Source: Streptomyces sp. NL15-2K (lineage in GTDB: Bacteria > Actinomycetota > Actinomycetes > Streptomycetales > Streptomycetaceae). From it: 64,000 bases of DNA. The translations under genes and the position numbers were made by a program. This document shows positions 16,473 through 24,224 of this stretch, piece by piece. The notes under the pieces are model-generated. The model had not been told where the DNA came from. It made no database searches and was given only the letters and a program-made list of their open reading frames with translations. The DNA is taken from contig NZ_CP130630.1 of NCBI RefSeq assembly GCF_030551255.1, forward strand, positions 10,415,001 to 10,479,000. Reading direction: 5' to 3'. Within the stretch, counting starts at the first letter, position 1. Each line of letters begins with the position of its first letter.

Positions 16473-17467
16473 GCGGTGACGGCGTACGGACCGTCCGGGC
16501 GGGCAAGCGCACGGTGGAGGTGCACCGCCCGGACAAGGTGCTCTTCCCCGGCGACGGGGACGGCGGCGTGAAGGAGTACACCAAGGGCGACCTCGTCGAC
16601 TACTACCGGTCCGTCGCCCCGTTCATGCTGCCGCACCTGCGCGGCCGTCCGCTGATGCTGGAGCGGCACCCGGACGGCCTCGACGGCCAGACGTTCATGC
16701 AGAAGAACACCCCGGAGCACTACCCGGACTGGATCACCCGCGTCGAGGTGGCCAAGGAGGACGGCACCGTCCGCCACACCGTGTGCGACGACACCGCCAC
16801 CCTCGTCTACCTCGCCGACCAGGCCGCCCTCACCCTGCACCGCTGGCTGTCCCGCGTCGGACGGGTCGACCACCCCGACCGGATGGTCTTCGACCTCGAT
16901 CCGTCGGGGGACTCCGGGGCCTCCGGCGTCTCAGGGGACTCAGGGGACTCAGGGGACTCCGGGGATTCCGGGGGCGCTTTCGCGGCGGTGCGGGAGGCGG
17001 CCCGGCTGCTGGGCGACCTGCTCGACGAACTGAAGCTGCCCTCGGCCCTGATGACCACCGGCTCGCGCGGCCTGCACGTCATCGTGCCGCTCAACGGCCA
17101 CCACGACTTCGACGAGGTACGTCGGTTCGCCCGGGACGTCGCCGACACCCTGGCCGCCGGCCACCCCGACCGGCTGACCACCGCCGCCCGCAAGAAGGAC
17201 CGCGGCGACCGGCTCTACCTCGACGTGCAGCGCAACGCTTACGCGCAGACCGCGGTCGCGCCCTTCACCGTCCGCGCCAAGCCCGGCGCGCCCGTGGCCA
17301 CCCCGCTCGCCTGGACCCAGCTGGACGACCTGGGCCTCGACGCCCGCCGCTGGACCATCGCCGACGCCGTCGAGCAGGCCCGCACCAACCCCTGGGCCGG
17401 CGTGCTGACCAGGGGCCGCGCCCTCGGCCTCGCGCGGCGCCGGCTCAACGCGTTGATGCCCCAGTGA
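16469..17467 (+). CDS. LigD-type polymerase/primase domain protein (NHEJ)
   Basis: A 332-residue stand-alone archaeo-eukaryotic primase-type polymerase. Visible parts are EVHRPDKVLFP at the N-terminus, YYRSVAPFMLPHLRGRPLML, the catalytic acidic MVFDLDPSG near residue 140, and TTGSRGLHVIVPL. Such proteins fill ends in Ku/LigD non-homologous end joining. A low-complexity Ser/Gly/Asp insert directly after DLDPSG comes from tandem GGGGACTCA units at 16905-16970 and lengthens a loop next to the active site. GTG 16469 overlaps the transketolase stop. No Ku or ligase gene is nearby. Confidence 0.87.
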   Translation: MSGDGVRTVRAGKRTVEVHRPDKVLFPGDGDGGVKEYTKGDLVDYYRSVAPFMLPHLRGRPLMLERHPDGLDGQTFMQKNTPEHYPDWITRVEVAKEDGTVRHTVCDDTATLVYLADQAALTLHRWLSRVGRVDHPDRMVFDLDPSGDSGASGVSGDSGDSGDSGDSGGAFAAVREAARLLGDLLDELKLPSALMTTGSRGLHVIVPLNGHHDFDEVRRFARDVADTLAAGHPDRLTTAARKKDRGDRLYLDVQRNAYAQTAVAPFTVRAKPGAPVATPLAWTQLDDLGLDARRWTIADAVEQARTNPWAGVLTRGRALGLARRRLNALMPQ

Positions 17468-17528
17468 CGGTTTGCCCGGCCGCAGGTTTGGCCAACGGGC
17501 GATCGGCCACCCGGAGTTAGAGGTGGCC

Positions 17529-17957
17529 ATGTCGAACACAAAGAACACACCAGAGTCCCAGAGTTCACACAACTCCCGCAAAGGGACAGAAAACGACACC
17601 AGAGACGGCGCGGACAACAGCGCGGACAACAGCGCGGACGACACCGCGGACGACACCGCGGACGACACCGCGGCGGACGCCCGGCGGCCCACTCCCATGG
17701 AGGTGCTGCGCCAGGCGCGCGCCCAGCTGGCGGAGCTGACCGGTATGGCCGCCGAGAACGTGTCGTCCTTCGAACAGACGGAGGACGGCTGGTCGCTGGA
17801 GATCGAGGTCCTCGAACTCGCCCGGGTCCCCGACACGATGAGCCTGATGGCGAGCTACCAGGTCGACCTCGACCCGGAGGGGCAGCTCACCGGCTACCGG
17901 CGCGTTCGCCGTTACGAACGCGGGCGGGCCGACGCACACAGGCCCGGCGGCCGCTAG
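17529..17957 (+). CDS. gvpO: gas vesicle protein GvpO
   Basis: 142 residues. The N-terminal ~55 are acidic and repetitive ([19 protein letters not shown], from five 12-bp units at 17613-17672). The C-terminal ~85 match Gvp[48 protein letters not shown] and [10 protein letters not shown]. GvpO is needed for vesicle formation in haloarchaea and heads the Streptomyces-type cluster. GAGGTGG lies 4 bases before the ATG. It is separated from gvpA by 58 bases, the only sizeable gap inside the operon. Confidence 0.9.
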   Translation: MSNTKNTPESQSSHNSRKGTENDTRDGADNSADNSADDTADDTADDTAADARRPTPMEVLRQARAQLAELTGMAAENVSSFEQTEDGWSLEIEVLELARVPDTMSLMASYQVDLDPEGQLTGYRRVRRYERGRADAHRPGGR

Positions 17958-18015
17958 GCCGCCCTCCCGCGCGCACACCCGTTCACCAGTCCACAGACAA
18001 GGAGGCACGGTCGGC

Positions 18016-18447
18016 ATGACCGTTGTCCCGGCACAGCAGACCAGCGGCTCAGGCGGCACCAGCGGCCTCTACGACGTTCTGGAGCTCGTCCTCGACAGGG
18101 GGCTCGTCATCGACGCGTTCGTACGGGTCTCCCTCGTCGGCATCGAGATCCTGAAGATCGACGTACGGGTCGTCGTCGCCAGCGTCGACACCTATCTGCG
18201 CTTCGCCGAGGCGTGCAACCGGCTCGACCTGGAGTCCGGTCCGAACAAGAGCCCCGGCCTGCCCGACGTGGTCGGCGAGATCACCGAGTCCGGCTCGCGC
18301 GGCAAGTCCAAGGGGGCGCTGTCCGGCGCCGCCGAAACCATCTCCGGCGCCTTCAAACAGGCCCGTGAGGAGGGTCAGGGCGAGACCGAGTCCAGGCCGC
18401 GCGCCCGCAAGACCACCGCGTCACGCAGGAAGGAGGAACAGGAGTGA
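18016..18447 (+). CDS. gvpA: gas vesicle structural protein GvpA
   Basis: 143 residues. Residues ~17-75 are the conserved shell-protein fold: [47 protein letters not shown]. The tail is longer than in cyanobacterial GvpA and ends basic ([17 protein letters not shown]). It would polymerise into the gas-filled cylinder wall. GGAGG precedes the ATG by 10 bases. The stop overlaps gvpF by GTGA. Confidence 0.92.
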   Translation: MTVVPAQQTSGSGGTSGLYDVLELVLDRGLVIDAFVRVSLVGIEILKIDVRVVVASVDTYLRFAEACNRLDLESGPNKSPGLPDVVGEITESGSRGKSKGALSGAAETISGAFKQAREEGQGETESRPRARKTTASRRKEEQE

Positions 18448-19214
18448 GCACGTACGTCTACGGCATCACCGCCGCGTCCCATCCTTCGCTGCCCGAGGGC
18501 ATGGGGGGCGTCGGTGATCCGCCGCGTCCCGTGCGCATCCTGAAGGAGGGGGACCTGGCGGCCGTCGTCAGCGACGCGCCCGAGGGGCTGCGCCCCAAGC
18601 GCAGGGACCTGCTCGCCCACCAGAACGTGCTCAGCGAGGCGGGCGTGGCCGGCTGCGTGCTGCCCATGCGGTTCGGCAGTGTCGCCCCGGACGACGGGGC
18701 GGTCACCGGGGTGCTCGCCGAACGCGCCGAGCACTACCAGGAGCGGCTGCGGACCCTGGACGGCAAGGTCGAGTACAACGTCAAGGCCGTCCACAACGAG
18801 GAGGCCGTACTGCACCGGGTGATGTCCGAGAACCCGGAGATCCGCGCCCTGACCGAGGCCAACCGGAAGGCGGGCGGCGGCAGTTACGAGCAGCGGCTGC
18901 AGCTCGGCGAGATGGTCGTGGCCGCGGTCAAGGCCCGCGAGGCCGAGGACGCCACCGATGTGCAGCACACCCTGGAACCCGCTTCCGAGGCGGTCAGCGT
19001 GGGCCCGGAGTCCACCGGCTGGCTCGCCAACGTCTCGTTCCTGGTGGACCGCGACGCGGCCGCGGCCTTCCTCGCCGCCGTGGAGCAGGTCCGCAAGGGC
19101 CACCCGCACCTCGAACTGCGCGTCAACGGGCCGCTGCCGCCGTACAGCTTCGTCGAGCCCGGCCCGGCCGAGCCCGCCGGCACCACGGTGGGCACCGACC
19201 GCGGGGAGGAGTGA
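18444..19214 (+). CDS. gvpF: gas vesicle protein GvpF
   Basis: 256 residues of the GvpF/GvpL family, minor or accessory proteins that contact GvpA during assembly. Markers are [14 protein letters not shown] at the start, [17 protein letters not shown] in the middle and [21 protein letters not shown] with [10 protein letters not shown] at the end. GTG 18444 overlaps the gvpA stop, so translation is coupled to the shell protein. Confidence 0.9.
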   Translation: MSTYVYGITAASHPSLPEGMGGVGDPPRPVRILKEGDLAAVVSDAPEGLRPKRRDLLAHQNVLSEAGVAGCVLPMRFGSVAPDDGAVTGVLAERAEHYQERLRTLDGKVEYNVKAVHNEEAVLHRVMSENPEIRALTEANRKAGGGSYEQRLQLGEMVVAAVKAREAEDATDVQHTLEPASEAVSVGPESTGWLANVSFLVDRDAAAAFLAAVEQVRKGHPHLELRVNGPLPPYSFVEPGPAEPAGTTVGTDRGEE

Positions 19215-19221
19215 GCGGACC

Positions 19222-19485
19222 GTGGGACTGATCGGAGAGGTACTGCTGCTGCCGTTCGCCCCGGTGCGCGGCAGCGCATGGGTGATCAGACAGGTGCTGG
19301 ACGAAGCGGAACGCCTCTACTACGACCCGGCCACGGTCCGGGCCGAACTCGCCCAGCTGGAACAGCGGCTCGAGGAGGGCGAGATCGACGACGAGGAGTT
19401 CGACCGCCGGGAGGACGAACTCCTCGACCGGCTGGAGATCGGTCTGCGCGGTGGCGCGGGCACGGGTGACGGGACGGCACGATGA
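19222..19485 (+). CDS. gvpG: gas vesicle protein GvpG
   Basis: 87 residues matching the small GvpG family: GLIGEVLLLPFAPVRGSAWVI, then a coiled-coil-like charged helix (AELAQLEQRLEEGEIDDEEFDRREDEL). It is an accessory assembly factor. GTG 19222 follows GGGGAGGAG. The stop overlaps the next gene by ATGA. Confidence 0.9.
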   Translation: MGLIGEVLLLPFAPVRGSAWVIRQVLDEAERLYYDPATVRAELAQLEQRLEEGEIDDEEFDRREDELLDRLEIGLRGGAGTGDGTAR

Positions 19486-20177
19486 ACCGAGCGGGACTGG
19501 GCCTCGCGGTAGGGGCCGGATACGTCCTCGGACGTACGAAGAAACTGAAACTGGCGTTCGCCGTCGGCACGCTCGTGGCCGGCAAGCGGATGCACCTGAG
19601 CCCTCGGGCGCTCGCGGACCTGGTGTCCGGGCAGCTGCGGAACAACCCGCAGTTCAAGGAGATCGGGGACCAGCTGCGCGAGGACCTGCGCGGTGTCGGC
19701 AAGGCGGCCTCGGGCGCCATGGTCGAGCGGCGGATCGACGCGCTCGCCGACCGGCTGCACGGCCGTACCGCCCAGGTCCGCGACCAGCTCGCGGGCGTGG
19801 TGCCGGACATGTCGGACCAGGGCTCCGAGGCCGAGGAGCGGGCGCGGGAGTACGACGAGCCCGAGGAAGAGCCGGATGAGGAAGCCCCCGCGCATGGCCG
19901 CAAGGCGGCGGCGAGGACGGCACCGCCTCCGGCGAGGAAGGCCGCCAAGAAGGCGACCGCGAAGACGGCATCGGCGAAGAAGACCCCCGCGAAGAAGACC
20001 CCCGCGAAGAAGGCCACTAAGGCGGCCGGCAAGACATCCGCCGGAAGGGCTCCCGCCAAGAAGGCCGCGGCCAATAAGGCCGCGGCCAAGAAGTCGGCCG
20101 CGAAGAAGGCGACCGCGGCCAAGAGCGCCGCCCGCGGCACCCGGGCCCGGCGGCCGAGGGGAGGCGGTGAACGATGA
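19482..20177 (+). CDS. gvpY: Streptomyces gas-vesicle protein GvpY-like, lysine/alanine-rich tail
   Basis: 231 residues at the position of gvpY in Streptomyces clusters. The first ~110 residues include a glycine-rich, weakly hydrophobic N-terminus (GLAVGAGYVLGRTKKLKLAFAVG) and predicted helices. An acidic linker (EPEEEPDEE) follows, then ~95 residues of AAKKA-type repeats closely resembling the C-terminal tails of actinobacterial histone-like proteins. No enzymatic motif is seen. The opposite charge of this tail and of the GvpZ tail suggests the two could interact; that is inference. Confidence 0.75.
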   Translation: MNRAGLGLAVGAGYVLGRTKKLKLAFAVGTLVAGKRMHLSPRALADLVSGQLRNNPQFKEIGDQLREDLRGVGKAASGAMVERRIDALADRLHGRTAQVRDQLAGVVPDMSDQGSEAEERAREYDEPEEEPDEEAPAHGRKAAARTAPPPARKAAKKATAKTASAKKTPAKKTPAKKATKAAGKTSAGRAPAKKAAANKAAAKKSAAKKATAAKSAARGTRARRPRGGGER

Positions 20178-21283
20178 CCGAGACCCTCGGGACGGCCCGG
20201 CACGCCACCGACCAGGCGAAGGGCAACCCGCTCACCGACGCGGCCCGCAGCGAGGCCGCCGACCGGCTCAAGGCGGAGGCGCGGGAGTACCTCGCCGTCC
20301 AGGCCCAGCGCCTGCTGGCCGGCGTCGGCCGCAGGCTCGGCGAGGCCACGGTCAGGCTCAACGACATCGCCGAGGGCAACAGCCCGGGCTTCGCCCGGCT
20401 CGCCCTGGACGGCGGCCGCAAGCTCGCCGAGGGCAAGGGGCCCGTGCGCGGCGCCCTGGAGATCGGCGCCTCCCGCGCCAAGGACAACGTGCTCGGCGCG
20501 CTGAAGAACCTCGGCGCGGGCAAGGGGAAGCGCACGGGCGGGGCGGGCAAGAAGCCGACCGTCATCATCGAGCACATCGACGTCGGCGTGCCGCTGCGCA
20601 CGGCCTACGACCAGTGGACCCGGTACCAGGACTTCAGCACCTTCGCCAAGGGCGTCCAGAGCGCGAGCCGTGCCGACGACACCGCCTCCGACTGGCAGCT
20701 GAAGATCTTCTGGTCGAACCGCGGCTGGAAGGCCCACACCACCGAGCAGGTCCCCGACGACCGGATCTCCTGGACGTCGGAGGGCGCCAAGGGCACCACG
20801 AAGGGAGTCGTGTCCTTCCACCGGCTCGCCGATCACCTCACCCGGGTCCTGCTGGTGATCGAGTACTACCCCAAGGGCCTGTTCGAGAAGACCGGCAACC
20901 TCTGGCGCGCCCAGGGCCGCCGGGCCCGCCTGGACCTGAAGAACTTCGCACGCTTCATCACGCTGAAGGGAGCGGCGGACGACGGCTGGCGCGGCGAGAT
21001 CCGCGACGGCGAGGTCGTCCGCAGCCACGAGGACGCCCTGGCTCAGGAGGCTCCCGAGCAGGACGAGGAGGCCTTCGAGAGCGAGGATGAAGAGGAAGAG
21101 GAAGAGGAAGGCCCGTACGCCGAGGAGGACCAGGCGTACGAGGACGAGGACCGGGGCGAGTACGACGAAGAGGAGCCGTACGGCGAAGAGGCGCCGCGCG
21201 ACCAGGACGAGGCCGAGACCGAGACCGAGGACGAGCCCGAGGCCGAGTACGAGTACGCCGACGACGGCGGGAGCCGACGATGA
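20174..21283 (+). CDS. gvpZ: Streptomyces gas-vesicle protein GvpZ-like, SRPBCC domain with acidic tail
   Basis: 369 residues. The middle section (about 135-285) is an SRPBCC/START-like fold: VIIEHIDVGVPLRTAYDQWTR, QLKIFWSNRGWKA, RISWTSEGAKGTTKGVVSFH, YYPKGLFEKTGN. The last ~95 residues are almost entirely Glu/Asp/Tyr. The N-terminus is helical. SRPBCC folds hold hydrophobic ligands, so a chaperone-like role for nascent shell protein is plausible but not shown. It is coupled to the neighbours by 4-base overlaps. Confidence 0.75.
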   Translation: MTETLGTARHATDQAKGNPLTDAARSEAADRLKAEAREYLAVQAQRLLAGVGRRLGEATVRLNDIAEGNSPGFARLALDGGRKLAEGKGPVRGALEIGASRAKDNVLGALKNLGAGKGKRTGGAGKKPTVIIEHIDVGVPLRTAYDQWTRYQDFSTFAKGVQSASRADDTASDWQLKIFWSNRGWKAHTTEQVPDDRISWTSEGAKGTTKGVVSFHRLADHLTRVLLVIEYYPKGLFEKTGNLWRAQGRRARLDLKNFARFITLKGAADDGWRGEIRDGEVVRSHEDALAQEAPEQDEEAFESEDEEEEEEEGPYAEEDQAYEDEDRGEYDEEEPYGEEAPRDQDEAETETEDEPEAEYEYADDGGSRR

Positions 21284-21606
21284 CCACCCCCAGCCGGCTG
21301 CCCGAGCCCTACGGTTCAGGCAGCGGTGCCAACCTCGCCGACATCCTGGAGCGCGTGCTCGACAAGGGTGTCGTCATCGCGGGCGACATCCGCATCAACC
21401 TGCTCGACATCGAACTCCTCACCATCAAGCTGCGGCTCATCGTCGCCTCCGTCGACAAGGCGAAGGAGATGGGCATCGACTGGTGGGAGGACGACCCGGC
21501 CCTGTCCTCACGCGCCCGCCGCGACGAACTGGCCCGGGAGAACGCCGAGTTGCGTGAGCGGATCGCCCAACTGGAGCCCGCCCGCACGCAGGAGGAGGCA
21601 CCATGA
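21280..21606 (+). CDS. gvpJ: gas vesicle protein GvpJ
   Basis: 108 residues of the GvpA/J/M family: NLADILERVLDKGVVIAGDIRINLLDIELLTIKLRLIVASVDKA, followed by a charged coiled-coil-like tail (RDELARENAELRERIAQLE). GvpJ is a minor component thought to act in tip or nucleation. ATG 21280 overlaps the gvpZ stop and its own stop overlaps gvpL. Confidence 0.88.
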   Translation: MTTPSRLPEPYGSGSGANLADILERVLDKGVVIAGDIRINLLDIELLTIKLRLIVASVDKAKEMGIDWWEDDPALSSRARRDELARENAELRERIAQLEPARTQEEAP

Positions 21607-22523
21607 CCGGACTGCGGTACGTCTACGCCGTCTGCCGCCCCTTCGGCGCGGCCCTGCAATCCCAGCTGACGGGCGTCGCGGGTGATCCGCCCCGGCTGCT
21701 GCACCACCACGGCCTGATCGCCGTGGTCAGCCATGTGCCGGAGCGGGACTTCGCCGAGAAACCGCTCCGCGCCCATCTGGAGGACCTGGACTGGCTCACC
21801 CGGACCGCCCGCGCCCACCAGGGCGTGATCGACGCGCTCACCGTCGTCACCACGCCGCTGCCACTGCGGCTCGGCACCGTCTTCCGGGACGACAGCGGCG
21901 TACGCGTGATGATCGAGGAGCGGGAGGACGCCTTCAGGCGCGCCCTCGACCGGCTGGAGGGCCGGGTGGAGTGGGGCGTCAAGGTCTACGCCGAAACGGA
22001 GGAGCCGGAGCCCACGCCGGAGCGCCCGGAGACTGGCGGGCCGGCTCAGAAGGCGCTGTCGGGCCGGGACTATCTGCGGCAGCGGCGGCAGCAGGCCCGG
22101 GCGCACGAGGACCGGTGGCAGCGGGCGGAGGAATTCGCGAGCCGACTGCACGAAACGCTGTCCTCGTACGCCGAGGACTCCCGACTGCACGCCCCGCAGA
22201 ATGCCGCCCTTTCCGGCGCCCCCGGACGGAATGTGCTCAACGCCGCCTATCTGGTGCCGCGCGCCGATTCCGAGGAATTCGTGGAACTTGTGGACCGTAC
22301 GAAGGACGAGGCCCCCGGAATGAGAGTGGAACTCACCGGCCCCTGGGCCGCCTATTCCTTCGCGGGGGACATCGCGGGGAATGTGGCAGGTGATGTCGCA
22401 GGGGATGTGTCAAAGGACGCGAAGCGGGATGTGTCAGAGGACGCGAAGCGGGATGTGTCGGGGGACGCGGAGCGGGATGTGTCAGGGGACGCGGAGGATG
22501 CGGCGGGGGAGGAGGACCGGTGA
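21603..22523 (+). CDS. gvpL: gas vesicle protein GvpL (GvpF/L family) with repeat tail
   Basis: 306 residues. Residues 1-~250 match the GvpF/L fold: LRYVYAVCRPFGAAL, LPLRLGTVFRDDSGV, EWGVKVYAE, NVLNAAYLVPRADSEEFVELV and GPWAAYSFA. The last ~55 residues are slippage-type repeats, first GDVA units and then eight-residue DVSxDAKR units. It is a second, diverged copy of the gvpF family in the operon. Confidence 0.9.
   Translation: MTGLRYVYAVCRPFGAALQSQLTGVAGDPPRLLHHHGLIAVVSHVPERDFAEKPLRAHLEDLDWLTRTARAHQGVIDALTVVTTPLPLRLGTVFRDDSGVRVMIEEREDAFRRALDRLEGRVEWGVKVYAETEEPEPTPERPETGGPAQKALSGRDYLRQRRQQARAHEDRWQRAEEFASRLHETLSSYAEDSRLHAPQNAALSGAPGRNVLNAAYLVPRADSEEFVELVDRTKDEAPGMRVELTGPWAAYSFAGDIAGNVAGDVAGDVSKDAKRDVSEDAKRDVSGDAERDVSGDAEDAAGEEDR
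22360..22505 (+). repeat. tandem repeats encoding the GvpL tail
   Basis: Units of about 12 bp (GGGGATGTGGCA-like) pass into about 24-bp units (GATGTGTCAGAGGACGCGAA plus four bases) within the 3' end of gvpL. The frame is kept throughout. Copy number is likely variable. Confidence 0.7.
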
Positions 22524-22708
22524 CGGTGATCGAGCGCCGTGAGGTCGCCCTCGTGGACCTCCTCGACCGGCTGCTCGCCGGCGGCGTCGTCATCACGGGG
22601 GACATCACGCTGCGCATCGCGGACGTCGACCTCGTGCGCATCGACCTCAACGCGCTGATCAGCTCGGTGAACGCGCAAGTCCCATCGCCCTGGGGGGAGC
22701 CGACGTGA
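22520..22708 (+). CDS. gvpS: small GvpA/J-family protein GvpS
   Basis: 62 residues made almost entirely of the GvpA/J core: VALVDLLDRLLAGGVVITGD, IADVDLVRIDLNALISSV. It occupies the gvpS position of the Streptomyces order. It overlaps gvpL (GTGA) and gvpK (GTGA), implying strict co-translation. Confidence 0.85.
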   Translation: MTVIERREVALVDLLDRLLAGGVVITGDITLRIADVDLVRIDLNALISSVNAQVPSPWGEPT

Positions 22709-22992
22709 CGACCGGACGCAGGAACCGGATGGACCTGGACCCCGACACCGTCGAACGTGACCTGGTGAAACTCGTCCTGACGGTCGTCGAGCTGCTGCGT
22801 CAGCTCATGGAACGACAGGCGCTGCGCCGGTTCGACGAGGGCGACCTGACCGACGAACAGGAGGAGCGGATCGGGCTCACGCTGATGTTGCTCGACGACC
22901 GGATGACCGAGCTGCGCGAGCGCTACGGACTGCGGCCCGAGGACCTCAATCTGGACCTCGGGCCGCTCGGACCTCTGCTTCCCAGGGACTGA
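22705..22992 (+). CDS. gvpK: gas vesicle protein GvpK
   Basis: 95 residues. Nearly the whole length is the GvpK motif: DLDPDTVERDLVKLVLTVVE, LLRQLMERQALRRFDEGDL, ERIGLTLMLLDDRM and LGLRP-like LRPEDLNLDLGPLG. It is an accessory protein, last in the operon. A GC-rich hairpin follows its stop. Confidence 0.92.
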   Translation: MTTGRRNRMDLDPDTVERDLVKLVLTVVELLRQLMERQALRRFDEGDLTDEQEERIGLTLMLLDDRMTELRERYGLRPEDLNLDLGPLGPLLPRD

Positions 22993-23042
22993 ATCCCCGT
23001 CCCCGGAGACCGAATCCCCGGTCCCCGGGGACTGAATCCCAG
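22987..23042 (+). terminator. possible terminator and GACTGAATCCCC repeats after gvpK
   Basis: Three imperfect 22-bp repeats of GACTGAATCCCCGGTCCCCG type follow the gvpK stop. Within them CCCCGG-TCC-CCGGGG (23016-23030) can form a short strong hairpin without a U-tract, as often seen at actinomycete gene ends. Confidence 0.4.
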
Positions 23043-23066
23043 GGTCAGTTCCTCACCGGTAACCGT

Positions 23067-23237
23067 TCACCACCTGTACCAGCGGCCCCTGCCTCCGGCC
23101 GCGGTCGTACCCCGCATCAGGAAGCCCAGAAGCCATAGCACCAGGACAGCCAGCGCAATCCACCAAAGCATCTTTACCGCGAATCCGGCACCGAAGAGAA
23201 TCAGCGCCAGAAGCAGGACGATCAGAATGGGAACCAT
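23067..23237 (-). CDS. small hydrophobic membrane protein, 56 residues
   Basis: Too short for most gene finders, but AGGAGG stands 6 bases before the ATG. The product is MVPILIVLLLALILFGAGFA, a short KMLWW turn, a second hydrophobic helix (IALAVLVLWLLGFLM), then the basic tail RGTTAAGGRGRWYRW. Two membrane helices with a positive end fit the widespread small hydrophobic proteins of bacteria. The role is unknown. It starts 43 bases beyond the methyltransferase stop on the same strand, so the methyltransferase is upstream of it and they may share a transcript. Confidence 0.75.
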   Translation of the reverse strand: MVPILIVLLLALILFGAGFAVKMLWWIALAVLVLWLLGFLMRGTTAAGGRGRWYRW

Positions 23238-23279
23238 AATGTGAACCTCCTGCTTTCCGGGTTTCCCGAAAGCGGCGAT

Positions 23280-24101
23280 TCAGGCTTCCTTGCGGCAGAG
23301 GATTTCTCCGTGCAGCACGCTGAACCAGCCCTCTTCCCGTTGTCCCCACTCCCGCCAGGCCCGCGATACCGCCCGCAGTTGCTCGCGGGTCGCGTGGCCG
23401 CCCTCCGTGGCCCGCTCCGCGTACGCCGAGGCCAGGGTGCGGTCCGCCCACAGGCCGCTCCACCACGCCCGTTCCTCGGCTGTGGCGAAGGTCCAGGTGC
23501 TGGAAGTGGCGGTGATGTCCGTGATGCCGGCCCGCAGCGCCCAGGACTTCAGCCGGCGCCCGGCGTCCGGCTCGCCGCCGTTGGCCCGGGCCACCCGGCG
23601 GTAGAGGTCCAGCCAGTCCTCCATCCCCGGTGACTCCGGGAACCAGGTCATGGCCCGGTAGTCCGAGTCGCGGACGGCGACGAACCCGCCCGGAGCAGTG
23701 ACCCGCTTCATCTCGCGCAGCGCCCGCACGGGGTCGCCGACGTGCTGGAGTACCTGGTGGGCGTGGACCACGCAGAACGTGTCGTCCGGGTAGTCCAGCG
23801 CGTGCACGTCGGCGACCGCGAAGTCGATGTTGGTCAGGCCCCGTTCGGCTGCCGTGGCCCGGGCCTGGTCCAGGATGCCCGGCGCGTGGTCGACGCCGGT
23901 GACGTGTCCGTCGGGGACCAGCGCCGCCAGGTCGGCGGTGATCGTGCCCGGTCCGCAACCGATGTCCAGGATCTTCATGTGGGGTTTGAGCGAGCCGAGC
24001 AGATAGGCCGCCGAGTTGGCGGCGGTCCGCCAGGTGTGGGAGCGCAGCACGGACTCGTGATGGCCGTGCGTGTAGACGGCGGTCTCCTGCGGTTTCGACA
24101 T
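23280..24101 (-). CDS. class I SAM-dependent methyltransferase
   Basis: A 273-residue cytoplasmic enzyme. Motif I is ILDIGCGPGTITADLA (~44-59), the acidic residue of motif II is in VTGVDHAPGILDQA, and motif post-II/III is HQVLQHVGDPVRALREMKRV. The set matches UbiE/methyltransferase-11 proteins. Substrate prediction is not possible from the C-terminal cap. It lies just upstream of the small hydrophobic protein. Confidence 0.87.
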   Translation of the reverse strand: MSKPQETAVYTHGHHESVLRSHTWRTAANSAAYLLGSLKPHMKILDIGCGPGTITADLAALVPDGHVTGVDHAPGILDQARATAAERGLTNIDFAVADVHALDYPDDTFCVVHAHQVLQHVGDPVRALREMKRVTAPGGFVAVRDSDYRAMTWFPESPGMEDWLDLYRRVARANGGEPDAGRRLKSWALRAGITDITATSSTWTFATAEERAWWSGLWADRTLASAYAERATEGGHATREQLRAVSRAWREWGQREEGWFSVLHGEILCRKEA

Positions 24102-24224
24102 GGCGGTCCCCTCTGGTCGTACCGGCGCACGAGGGTCTCGCGACCCCTCCGGCGATACGGATCACCGTACTCCCGTATGTCGAATGTTGAGACTAAGCGT
24201 CTTGGTATGTGGTCTGACAGGTAA

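Noticed and set aside
19900..20160. Histone-like/HU gene suggested by the AAKKA repeats
   Set aside because: The repeats are the tail of the gvpY-position protein in a coupled operon; there is no HU domain before them.
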